Both the position numbers and the translations under genes were made by a program. The notes under the pieces are model-generated. The model ran no database searches. It was not told the DNA's origin and was given only the letters and a program-made list of their open reading frames with translations. From Trifolium pratense (Eukaryota; Streptophyta; Magnoliopsida; Fabales; Fabaceae), in NCBI RefSeq assembly GCF_020283565.1, contig NC_060061.1, positions 23,659,362 through 23,723,361 of the forward strand: a stretch of 64,000 nucleotides of DNA, in the 5' to 3' direction. Position 1 is the stretch's first letter. Every line of letters starts with the position of its first letter. Positions 35,566 to 48,194 of this stretch are shown here, one piece after another.

Positions 35566-38222
35566 CAAATTTTAACAAGTCCACAATTTGTTATGTATAT
35601 ACGTATCAAACATTGATTTTGATATCAAATGTTGAAGTTGTTTATTTTTCTTCTATGGTAAGGACTCGCTTTAGAATATGCAAATCCGAAAATACAAAAA
35701 CAATGACGTACCCACAGTTTTTGGTACCACTTGGCCATATAATCCAATCACGATCCTACCTGCAGAATTTATTGTATAACACAACTTATTATAGTAAAAA
35801 GGAAAGAAAAGTTAACTTTTTCATGCTAATTGAGCATAAACTGTTGCTAGTATCTTTCCACATAAGTACTTCTATATAACAAAAATACATAGTAAGTTAT
35901 TTGGTTTGAAGGTAATAGTGGCAAAAGTTAAGAAAAGATTTGCTTGACAACCTAAACGCTGTTTATCAATATCAATATCCAAGAAAACTCTATGTGTAAT
36001 TTCGGGCTCCTCTTCTGCTTTCTCATCGGCCTACATCATCAGAAAAGACAAAGTTTATTATTTGAATGTACCCAATATGCAATTAATATGGAAAAAAAAA
36101 GTGGAAAAAAAAATAATAAAAGATGGTCGAACCAAACATTTTCAATCAGAAAATACACGAGTGGTCGTATATTAACTTGGAGTGTTAAAAAGTACTGGTC
36201 TTTATACAGTTTCATACAAAATGCAGTGGGGAAAAGAAACCTTATTTATAGGCTTAAATACAGTTTTGCCCTCCCTATTTTGATTAAATCGGAATTTTAC
36301 CCCCCTGTTTTAAAATGCGGACTTTTGCCCCCCTGTTTTATAATTTTTTGGATTTTGCCCCCCCACCAAAATTGAGACTCGAAAGCAGAATTTTAGGGGG
36401 GGCAAAATCCAAAAAATTATAAAACAGGGGGTAAAAGTCCGCATTTTAAAACGGGGGGGGGGGGGGGGGGGGGGGGTAAAATTCTGATTTAATCAAAACA
36501 GGAGTGGTAAAACTGCATTTAAGCCTTATTTATAATAGGAATGTTGCTTATAAATTGAAAACTTTAACCAATGAGCTTGTACTAGATAGAGATCTACCAC
36601 CACAACCAAAGAAGCAAGTTAAATTTTAATGATACAAAACAAAACTGTACATTGTTCCGAATAAAATTAATAGTCTGAACACTATTACCAAAGCTCCTAG
36701 AAGTAGGCAATGCCCATAATAAGCTAATGATTAAGGGGTTGTTTGGATTGGCTTATTTGAGTTTATCTACTGATATAAGCACTTGTGAGACTGTTTGGAA
36801 GAACTTATGAAAACAGCTTATGAAATGTCCATAAGCTGTTTTCAGCTTCAGTCCATAAGCTCTCCAGGATAGCTTATATCAAAATTGTTTGACTTTATTT
36901 TAATTTTTGCTACAAAAATAGCTTGAACATAAACACTTATATGATAAGCAGTTAAGCACTTATGTTATAAACAGTTAATTAAGTTGTTTATCCAAACAGA
37001 GCCAAAGTGTGAACAGTAAACATGACGGGTTGATCTCAACGATAGACTCTCATACTCATATTAGAATCAAGGATAAAGATGACTCTTGCAGAAATGCTGA
37101 CCCAGCCCCAGGGACTAGAATTTTTTAGTCTGTGTTTACTTTGATGTTAGAATTTAGAAAGCCACAAACGCACGAATACAATGAAGCTACAAAAGGTAGC
37201 TTCTACTTGGACGTGAATTTCAAACGCGTAAATAAACAGGCTTTTTTACCTATCATCATCTTGTTTGATGTCACAACATTCTAACCATACACTCTCCTAT
37301 CACATTTCTATTAGATCGTAGCAATAAGCGTTAGTGCATCACTTGCCAGGAAAAAATTGTCCCAAAATTGATACAGATTGAACCTAACTCCACCTCAAAA
37401 CCATGATTCTTAACAAATATATTCTCTCTAAAACTCTGATACTATGCTTGCATCATATCTCAATTGTACCGGATTCTATTCCAAGTCATTAGAATCCCTT
37501 CTTGAGACTATAGATTTTATCGGTTCGTCCCTAGAATCCACTTTTTCCGCCTCAATTGCTTGACCTACTCAAGTTTCAATGTAATATTTTACAACCATAT
37601 CCTCTAATCATTGCTACTTTCATGACTCTCAAGTAAGTCATCAATGCTTTTTAAGGGTAACTAAGTAAAAGTCACATTCTCTCTTCTTTAATTATTACAC
37701 TTTTCTTAAACTGTGAAAATGGTCAAATAGGTCATTTAAAATGGAACAAACGGTTTAGTCTCTGTAGTTGCGCACAAGGGATACGCCAACAAAAAAATGG
37801 AATGGAGGGAGTAGTTTCATACTTCTAGTATACACACCTGAAACTACCCTAAGAGATTCTAGTATACAATAGCACAGCTTATGTTTGAATAAAGAAAGGA
37901 ATGGATAATGCAAGGGCATGCAATAGCACACAATCCACGGCAAAAGAAATTCATCCATCATCAAATCATCAACAATAATAACAATGGCAAAATTTAAAAT
38001 CCATTACAGACAAACTAAACAAAATTAAAAACACAAAAATCACATTTTTATTACATCATATCAATAACTCAGATCAGATCCACAATGAAAGCAGTATACA
38101 GACAAAAGGGTTAAAGTACATACCCGTTTAGAAGTAGAAAATGCAAAAATGAGGAAAATTGAAAGAACAAGGAGGAGAAGAATGAATCGCGGTTGAGCGA
38201 GAAACGCGATCTCTCGCCGCAT
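34564..38222 (-). CDS. CYP21-1: Cyclophilin, CYP21-1-type peptidyl-prolyl isomerase
   Basis: Seven exons with GT/AG borders: 38124-38222, 35952-36030, 35712-35759, 35379-35402, 35109-35291, 34909-34984 and 34564-34726. Together they give 672 bases, 223 residues. The N-terminus [12 protein letters not shown] plus a hydrophobic stretch (residues 13-29) is a signal anchor or signal peptide, so the protein enters the secretory pathway. A single cyclophilin domain follows from about residue 47. Active-site residues are present: Arg104, Phe109 and Gln112 in [14 protein letters not shown], and Trp170 in [14 protein letters not shown], matching CypA Arg55, Phe60, Gln63 and Trp121, so isomerase activity and cyclosporin binding are predicted. 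The whole protein closely resembles Arabidopsis CYP21-1 as I recall it. Exon 4 is only 24 bases. Intron 1 (36031-38123) holds two MITEs. Confidence 0.93.
35379..35402 (-). other. 24-base micro-exon of the cyclophilin gene
   Basis: Encodes the join ENFRALCTG across TATGCAG|AAAATTTT and CACAG|GTAATT. The residues are required by the conserved cyclophilin motif [10 protein letters not shown], so the micro-exon must be included. Upstream in the intron is a pyrimidine (CT)n run. Confidence 0.9.
35537..35565. repeat. (GA)n run in cyclophilin intron 3
   Basis: About 14 GA units; a CT run on the transcribed strand, some 135 bases upstream of the micro-exon. Confidence 0.95.
36251..36525. mobile_element. 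Hairpin MITE, Mutator-type, in cyclophilin intron 1
   Basis: A nearly complete palindrome of 275 bp. It starts GGCTTAAATACAGTTTTGCC and ends with the inverse of GGCTTAAATGCAGTTTTACC. An exact 9-bp duplication, TTATTTATA, lies at 36242-36250 and 36526-36534, pointing to Mutator-like transposition. The right arm has a run of 24 G (36453-36476) where the left arm has only about six C, so the homopolymer expanded after or during insertion. Confidence 0.9.
36737..37003. mobile_element. MITE in cyclophilin intron 1
   Basis: Ends GGGTTGTTTGGATTGGCTTA and, on the minus strand, GGCTCTGTTTGGATAAACAA, with several AGCTTATG words inside. Same broad class as 20699-20912. No clear target duplication. Confidence 0.65.
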
Positions 38223-39388
38223 TGCTTCACCACCGTGTTTGTTCAATCAGAGAAAAATTGAAACTTTGTTATCATCCATGGAAGAGGAAAAGGAAAATGT
38301 GGGACACTTTCTCAGTGAGATGTTAAGGGTCTGTTTGGTTTGAGATTGCGGCAGAATTGTGGTGTGGAATTCGAAGGAATAAAAGTTTAACGATCTAATT
38401 TTAATTAAGTTAAACTCAGAGCATAAAACTGCAATTAAAGTAAAAAATTCCTTATCACCAAATAAATAAATAAATAAAAGTAAAAAAGTCCTCTTAACTT
38501 TTTCAGATTAAAAAAAAACTCAATTATAAATAATAAAAAGTTTAAGCTAGTTGAATATCGGATCATGTCATAAGTTAAATAAATTAATCTCGGAAAAAAA
38601 ATAGAAATAGTTACTTATTGATTTTCCATGTTTTTTTTAAGACATTCATAGATAGTGCGGGATTTGAACTCAAATTCTTTTAGGATTTGATTTTGAATCG
38701 TTATCAATGAATTTTTCTCTTCCCTCCTCCCCCCACTTATCTTTTAGCCCCCCAAACTAAGGTAAAAAAAATTGGGAAACGCGATCCGAAGTTTTTTTCA
38801 AGTGCAACAAATAGAATTTTTTTTAGTGAGAATAGAAATGTGTGTAGGGTGGGGGGAGAAATCATCTCAATAGATAGAGTTGTCAATGGGCTCGGCCAAT
38901 CTCTTGTCAGGTGGGCTTGCGACTTGGTGGATCAGCTTAGCTCATGTTTTAATATTATAATTTTATTTTAAAATGAGGTGTAATGTAAAATAAAAAATTT
39001 CTTTTTTCACCCGTATTATAAAGGTCAAATGACACAAATTGTTTCTTCTCAATAATATTTTTACTAAAAGGAGGTCTTTAATACCAATTTTCGATTGACG
39101 AGAAATACATGTCGATACCCGATAGTACTTTAATGCATCATATATGTTTGCATTCTATTTAATAGACAAATCCAACCTTAATAAATCACATCATACATTT
39201 TAGAAGCACCTATTCAATACACATTTTAACAATGTTTTAAAAATCAAAGCAAAGATCGAACCGATGAGACTTTCAAGTCATGATTCAACTAATTAAACCG
39301 TTGTTGAAGCGGATAATTAATTAATAAATAAATAATCTTAAATAAATATAGTGCTAAAGAATAAGTTATAATTTTAGGCTTTATATTT
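38223..39388. other. Intergenic, includes the cyclophilin promoter side
   Basis: No further gene. Near 38330 a GGGTCTGTTTGGTTTGAG word looks like one end of a MITE without a partner, and near 38640-38700 a GCGGGATTTGAACTC word looks like a SINE box B remnant. Confidence 0.45.
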
Positions 39389-39980
39389 GAAGTTTTCTCT
39401 CCCGACGCCCGCATTTCTTTTATATCCCCAAAAATCTCATTTTGCCGTTTGCGGTTTGAAAAAAATTTGCCAACAAACCTCGGTTTTTACGAACCGAAGA
39501 AATAGGACTTCGGTTTATATAAACCACTCGCTAAAATGTTTTGGTTTATATAAACCGAAGTAATACTTTATATCAGTGACTCTCCTGTCACTTCTTATTA
39601 TTCATAAAACGAAGATAAAAAATAGAAACGGAACCATGGGCGATTTTTCAAGCATTTGAGGCTTGAAATCAAGATTGGAGCATCATCTAAGGGATTCAAC
39701 ACGCATTGAAGCTCAAATCTCAGGTAAACATCGTTTTTAATTCGTTTGTTTTAGCTATCCTAGGGCTTATTTTTGTAGGTGTTCTGACAGGAACGCCTTC
39801 GGTTAATAGAAACCGAAGTTAGTATAGATGTCCTTCGGTTTATACAAACCGAAGTACTAGGACTTTGAATTTGCATGCGCAGGCTACTGCCTTTGGCTTG
39901 ATTTGGCTTGACTTGGCTTCCTAATGACTTATAAATTGTTCTCCAAATTGCATATTAGTGTTTTATGTGTTTAATTAATA

Positions 39981-40257
39981 CTCCCTCCGGTCCTTATTAT
40001 AAGAAACACTTTGATAAAATCACACAGACCAAGGAAGATAAATTTTCTCATTAATGATTCTAACATTTTATGTTATATTCCAAAACTAACCTTTGACTAA
40101 CATGGGAAATAGGCCTCTCTAATTAATGCACTAGCATTATAATGAATTATTTGATTGTATTTAATAAGGGTACAAATGGAATTGTGTCAAAGTGTTTCTT
40201 ATAAAAAGGACCAAATAAAAATTTCAAAATGTTTCTTATAAAAAGGACCGGAGGTAG
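39981..40257. mobile_element. Stowaway-like MITE nested in the MULE
   Basis: Ends CTCCCTCCGGTCCTTATTAT and, on the minus strand, CTACCTCCGGTCCTTTTTAT; flanked by TA on both sides. About 277 bp. It sits inside the MULE leader intron, so it arrived after the MULE. Confidence 0.85.
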
Positions 40258-40326
40258 TATTGTACTAGGATTGTGACTATTATATGTGGTTAATTGAATT
40301 TTTTTGCATTTGCTTATTTTGTAGTT

Positions 40327-41100
40327 ATGGATGACGAAATTGACGAATTTAAACCGAAGCGACCTGTTGTGCTTGGCCTTTTTGCAGCGGGCATTGTTCC
40401 AGCTGAAGCTCAACCAATTAATCCTCCTATTATGCCTCCGCCGATAGAAATTGACATGGCGTCTCACTTTGAGACTGATAGGCAAGAGAGCGATAGAGAT
40501 GAGTTGATCAAATGGGCTCGAAGCGTGGCAGAAAAGTTAAGTTTCGCCATTATAGTTAGGAGATCCGATTCGGGCGAAAAGAGAAAGACTAAATTAGTGT
40601 TGGAGTGTGAACGTGGTGGGAATTATGTGCCAGCCAAAAAGAAGTTAAAATCCGATTCGTCCGAAACGAGAAAATGTGAATGTTCATTCCGACTTCGTGG
40701 TTATTACAACAAGGAAACAAAGCTATGATGTTTGACTGTTGTGAACGGTATGCACAACCACGAGTTGGACAAAGGGCTTGAAGGACATCTCGTGGCGGGG
40801 CGTTTAAAAACGCAGGAGAATGAGTTTTTGGACGAAATGACAAGGAATGCGGTGGCTCCAAAAAATATATTGTCCACATTGAAAGAAAGAGATCTAGATA
40901 ACAAGACTTCGGCAAATCAAGTGTACAACGCTCGTCATAGGTACAAAGCTAAATTGAGGGCGTCCATGACTGAAATACAACACTTGTGCAAAAAGCTCGA
41001 CGATAACAAATATTTCTTCAAGTATCGGACGGTTGTTGAAGATGGAGCTGAACATCTTCAAGATATATTCTTTGCACATCCAAAGTCCATAACTTTGTTA
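40327..41100 (+). pseudogene. MULE transposase, N-terminal fragment with one stop
   Basis: From MDDEIDEFKPKRP the frame runs to a TGA at 40726-40728 (codon 134), where a Trp codon is expected (KLW.LTVV), and then continues in the same frame. It encodes the FAR1/MULE-type N-terminal zinc-binding region (CERGG, KCECSFRLRGY, and MHNHEL) and helical sequence ending at AEHLQDIFFAHPKSI. Homologous transposases continue into a DDE domain; here similarity stops at about 41095 and short unrelated sequence follows to a stop at 41139. The protein would bind the element ends but could not cut. Confidence 0.85.
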
Positions 41101-41623
41101 TTCACATTTAACTTAATTAGTAACATGCATTCATGCTAATATGTAACCAAACTAACAGCTAACCAATAATCAACAATTCAAACAACATAATCAACAATTT
41201 AAGTCAATAATCATAAATTGAAATTTTCGTATTTTTTTAAGGAAGAACAAAAAACGAATTTGAAATGTCATGGTGATGAGGAATACATAGAATGATAAAA
41301 AATGTAAGAAACTTACTTGATGAAGTGTGATTTGAAGTTGGATGTTGAAGTTGGCCTCAAATGTGCGCAAGAGAGGAAGAGAGGAGTTTTGCAGTTTGTT
41401 TTTTAAATAAAACGAGCTTACTGACTTCGTGTGGCCTCTGATTCATATTAAAGGCCACTTCGGTTAATATAAACCGAATCGAAATAAGCGAGCGGTTTAT
41501 ATTAACCGAAGTTTATCAACAGGTCAAATTTCTTCGGTTCGTATAAACTGCAGTACCCCCAAAAGTAAAAACGAAAATTCATGGGGTAGAAAAGAAATGC
41601 GGGGGGTCGGGAGAGAAAACTTC

Positions 41624-42557
41624 CTTATATTTAGTTATTTGAGTAAAATTATGGGCTATTATTTTACCACATTTTGTTGACCCAAAAGCCCATTATAAGT
41701 TATAAACCTAAAATAAAGCTACCTTCACTCCCATTATTTTATCAAGCTACCTCCTTCTACCATCTTCTCTCTTACTAAGGGTGGCAATTTAATCCACACC
41801 AATCCATCCAACTTATCCACCTTTAAATTTATTCAATCCATTCATCTAATTAAATGGATGGATTTGATCCTTCCAACAATTTTAAAAAATTCAATGGATC
41901 ATTCTATCATAAAATTTGGTTCAGGGTTCACAATGGTGTGCATATGAATATTCAAAATCAATAAATCTCATTACAAATTTAGTGCAGGGTTCAAAGTTAT
42001 GGTTTTCATTTCATATAATTGGGAATGACTAACCAGTAACCACAAATATTCTTTCTTCTAGCATAAAATCAAATATCCTTCTTTTACTCTTATTATCTTA
42101 TTTGCTTGAATTTATTATTTTGAAAAAGCAATAAAAACATTTTTTTTTTTTTAAATTTAAACGCAACGGTTTTTTTAAAATTGGGAGGGTTCATCAGTTT
42201 CCACTAGTTCACAACAATTTTTTGAGTTTTTTTGTTGGCTCTATAGATTTTCGATTTTTAAAGTTACCCGAACTAATATTAAATTCGATTTCTGATCTAA
42301 CCGGTTGATCCTACTAGTCTGGTCTGATTTTTAAAATATTTATTTTTAAACTCTGTCAATTTATCTTTTTGTTTAAAACATATTTTATATAGATATATTA
42401 ATTCAATCTCTGGTCAATTAACAACCCATTTTTAATATATATTGAAAATGGCTATATAACCTTCATGTTCTTTTGTTCTTATGTATGATAATATAAATAA
42501 ATAAAGACTCTCCAATCAAAACTAGATCTTTTTGAGGGCCTATATAGGTTTTTTAGA
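41624..42557. other. Intergenic AT-rich DNA
   Basis: No gene seen. Around 41785-41900 a degenerate inverted patch of AATCCATCCA/TGGATGGATT words resembles a common legume repeat. Confidence 0.45.
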
Positions 42558-42567
42558 TTATTTTAAT

Positions 42568-42736
42568 GGATTTAATTGATATGCACCGATGGTGTAAAAT
42601 AATTTTACACTGTCAACCAATATCAACCATGTTTTCCGCCACATCACCCTACTTTCTTGACATGACATGACAATGGTTATTTATTGGACGATCATGTAAA
42701 ACTATTTTACACCGTCAGTGCATCTCAATTAAACTC
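42568..42736. mobile_element. MITE with 10-bp target duplication
   Basis: Ends GGATTTAATTGATATGCACC and, on the minus strand, GAGTTTAATTGAGATGCACT; the arms pair for more than 40 bp (GGTGTAAAATAATTTTACA). TTATTTTAAT occurs at 42558-42567 and 42737-42746. A 169-bp Mutator-type MITE. Confidence 0.85.
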
Positions 42737-42926
42737 TTATTTTAATTCCCTAAAACAAAAATTTGTGACAACTCCATTTGTTTTATCTATTCTATTCATT
42801 ATTTATTATTGTTGGTGTTCCAAAAAAGCTACTAATTTTATCACACGTTTTTTCTTCTTCTGTATGATATATTTTTCTATTCTTTAAAAAAAAAAGTTAT
42901 ATGTCTCTATTTTTTTTTAATTTATA

Positions 42927-43177
42927 CTCTCTCCGTCCCAAAACTTTAGTCCTTTTAAAGTTTTGCACGGAGATTAAGAAATGATAAAAAATAATAAGTT
43001 AAGTCATTTTTACCTTTACTTTATTATGAAAAAGAAAATATATTTAATTAATGTTTTAGCTTTAGTAAAGGTGCAAATGGTAAAGTAACACTAATTGTGC
43101 CTTGGTTTCTTAAAAAGACGAAAGATTTAGGACAAAACTAAAAAGATAAAAGGACCAAAGATTTAGAACAGAGGGAG
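42927..43177. mobile_element. Stowaway-like MITE
   Basis: Ends CTCTCTCCGTCCCAAAACTT and, on the minus strand, CTCCCTCTGTTCTAAATCTT, flanked by TATA on both sides (TA target). About 251 bp, with decayed arms. Confidence 0.8.
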
Positions 43178-43904
43178 TATATCTCTATTTCTTTCCATGT
43201 GCATCACCCATTATATGTCTGCTGTCTTTGAAAAATTTATACACCTCTCACATGTTTGAATCAAACATGCATAAGCAAATGGAATCTACCTGATTCATCC
43301 TAACAAACTATCACGTCCGCAAGCACCAACCCCAATCTAAAAAATAGTGAATAAAATGACCGTGTCAACACAGACCAAATCACGTACTCACAGTCCCTTA
43401 CGATAAATCAAATCAAGCATTCAATACTCTTTTGATCAAAACAGTCCTACGACAAATCGAGAATGTGACGGGGATATTAATAAGCATCACCTAGATCATT
43501 AACTCCCTACAACAAAACGCGGCAACAAGCAAAACCTTTAATCCTGAGACAAATATAGTCCTCCAATCTTGAGACAAAACCAAATTTTGAAACAAGAGCA
43601 ATGTAACCCGATTTTGAGAAAGGCCAATGCACTCGTCCGCCAACACGGAACGGTTCCACGAATCAACAACAGATTAAAGAATGACGCTCAATCAATCAAC
43701 CTCCCGGTGAAGGGTTCAAGTATATCTATTTCATCACTTTAAACATTTCACTTTTACGTTTATACTTACTCAGACGTCGGAGTTTCTTATAGACATTATC
43801 ATCTCAAATAACCGTATGGATGTGGCGTTTTTATCACTGGACACCTTTTTTTTAATCGGATAAGATAAAAAAACTCTTTTTCTCTTTAAAAAAAAAGCCA
43901 AAGT

Positions 43905-44030
43905 TAATAATTAATTGTTAATGTTAATATTTTCTCCTTCATCAGAACTTAGACCCGGGATCTTTTATTTATACTTGAACTTTTTAAACTTTTAGCTCAA
44001 ACCAATTGAGCAATCCCTTGCATCCCTAAA
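43905..44030 (-). mobile_element. Possible SINE
   Basis: The minus strand has a box-A-like GCTCAATTGGTTTGAGC and, about 45 bp on, a box-B-like GATCCCGGGTCTAAGTTC, with an A-rich 3' side. The box B is imperfect and ends are approximate. Confidence 0.35.
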
Positions 44031-44145
44031 GAATGAAATTCTTAATAGAGAGAAAATGAAATGCTAGCTAAATATTTCTAAAAATAATGAAGACTTTTTT
44101 TTCATTTAATTTTCTTTTTTAAATACTCAATTGTTTTAACTTTTA

Positions 44146-44298
44146 TGGTCCGTTTGGTACAACGGAAAGAAAGTGGGAGGAAAGAAAACTACGCAAATCA
44201 ATGCATGAACTTGGACTAAAATTTTATTTAAGTTCATGCATTAGTTTGCATAATTTTCTTTCCTTTCATTTTTTTTTTCGTAGTACCAAACAGAGCCA
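44146..44298. mobile_element. Short MITE
   Basis: Ends TGGTCCGTTTGGTACAACGG and, on the minus strand, TGGCTCTGTTTGGTACTACG, with GAAAGGAAAG-like inner arms. 153 bp. No clear target duplication. Confidence 0.75.
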
Positions 44299-46604
<2,306 letters not shown>

Positions 46605-46676
46605 ATTATCAACCATTATTATCACGTATCGCTCGTCGAACGTATATGTGTCCAGATTACGTCGAGATATCTATTA

Positions 46677-47463
46677 GGACAAAACTTATATAAAATTCCT
46701 TATATGCAGTTTTTGCTGTTCTCAAATTAAAACACGACACCTGGACAAGTTTGTCCACTTCATTCAATAAACTAAACGGCGTGAAATATTCCCCTCAATT
46801 CGCTTGAACAGTTAAATCGCTCACAGACCTTTCTTTTGACGAGCACCACACCATCACCGCAGCCAAGATTTTCTAACCCATCAGAAGCATTATAAAAGAC
46901 CCACCATGACTAGAATCTCCATAGTTATATCCACACATATAAATCCAATTTGTCGATTACACATAGAAGTAAAACAACCCATTACAGGTCCAACATAGAT
47001 TTCATGAAAAGAAGCCATAAATCAAACTAAAAATTTCATCCCATAAAAATTCCCAATTAACACGTTTCCTTTGCACTGCAAATAAACACAAGAACACTCA
47101 AAACCTGAATTACAAACTATGAATCCAATTGATATGAATCACACAAGAATCAAAATGATTGAGAAAATTTTAAATAAATAAAATAAATCTAAATAAAGCT
47201 AATGATTGCGTGTGAGAAAATGAGTTAGAGATTGAAAATTAAAGAGGTAGTTCATAACATGTAATCATGGTTGAGAAAGCAGAAAGATGAGAAGGGAAGA
47301 AGACAGTGATTAAGAAGAAAGGAACAATGGGGTTACGAAGATGTTAATGCATTTAGACGACCGTTAAAAAATAAAGAAGAAGCATTTAGAAAAATCCAGG
47401 TGTCATATTTTGATTTGAAAACAGCAAAAAATGTAGGTAAGGAACAATATATAAGTTTTGTCC
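46677..47463. mobile_element. Mutator-type non-coding element, copy A
   Basis: Perfect terminal inverted repeat GGACAAAACTTATATA on both ends, with further matching inside (GCTGTTxTCAAATxAAAA and GACACCTGGA words). The exact 9-bp duplication TATCTATTA lies at 46668-46676 and 47464-47472. 787 bp, no coding capacity seen. A relative sits at 55447-56003. Confidence 0.9.
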
Positions 47464-47922
47464 TATCTATTATACCTATTAACCTTCGATGTCTCGAATC
47501 GTCAATCGATGTAATGACATTAAGCTTTGATACTTTAAGTGAATGTTAAACCTAAATCTATGTCTAGAATTTAGAGTTTAACAAGTGATTATCCTAGATC
47601 TTTGATTAAAATAATATATGTCTATATTCATTCAAATCTTGAAATAAACATGTAAAGCAAGGATAACACTAATATTGATTGATAATCTAAAACATATATA
47701 GCATAGTCAAGATGAATACATAATCATAAATAAGCTACATCTAATCCCAACAAAAAGAGATTTAGTTACCCATTGTCATAGGGATCTTACAAAGATGAAG
47801 AGAAAAGAGATGAGCGAACATCAACACTTGATGTCTCAAGTTGTGTGAATCCAACTTCCAAATCTCCTAGCAAACCATAATCTGAAGTTTCTCTATGTTT
47901 TTGATATGTAAGAAGTCAAGTT

Positions 47923-48145
47923 TGTTAGAGAACAAGATCCCTAGTATTGTGTTATTGACATTCAATACCATATCATAAGAATAACAGTCATTCAATTGTA
48001 ATTGATTTGCTCATTATTTCCTTTCCATACTTGTATAGTAGTTACCAAATACTAGGATCAATATTGATCACAAATTGTATATTTATACAAATATTGCTAA
48101 TGTGAAATATAACCTTGATCATATAGTTTTCTTACTTTTCTAACT
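47923..48145 (+). repeat. 5' LTR of the copia element
   Basis: Begins TGTTAGAG and ends TTCTAACT; the usual final CA is CT in both LTRs. 223 bp, no gaps against the 3' LTR. Confidence 0.95.
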
Positions 48146-48157
48146 TGGCATCAGAGC
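48146..48157 (+). promoter_or_regulatory. Primer-binding site, tRNA-iMet
   Basis: TGGCATCAGAGC directly after the LTR; one base different from the standard TGGTATCAGAGC complementary to initiator tRNA-Met. Confidence 0.9.
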
Positions 48158-48194
48158 GCTTAAGCCCTGAAGGCTCTCGATCCAAAAACCACCA

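Larger units (their letters stand above)
39389..41623 (+). mobile_element. Mutator-like element (MULE), internally deleted
   Basis: Terminal repeats start GAAGTTTTCTCTCCCGAC on both arms and continue through CCCGCATTTCTTTT. Flanks TTTATATTT (39380-39388) and CTTATATTT (41624-41632) are a 9-bp target duplication with one change. Subterminal and 5' leader regions carry at least eight copies of a CTTCGGTTTATATAAACC-like palindrome. A decayed transposase start lies inside, and the catalytic part is missing. A probable 5'-leader intron (TCTCAG|GTAAAC near 39722 to TTTGTAG|TT at 40324) contains a Stowaway insertion. Confidence 0.9.

Noticed and set aside
35992..36375. 127-codon plus-strand ORF
   Set aside because: Antisense to a cyclophilin exon and running into the hairpin MITE.
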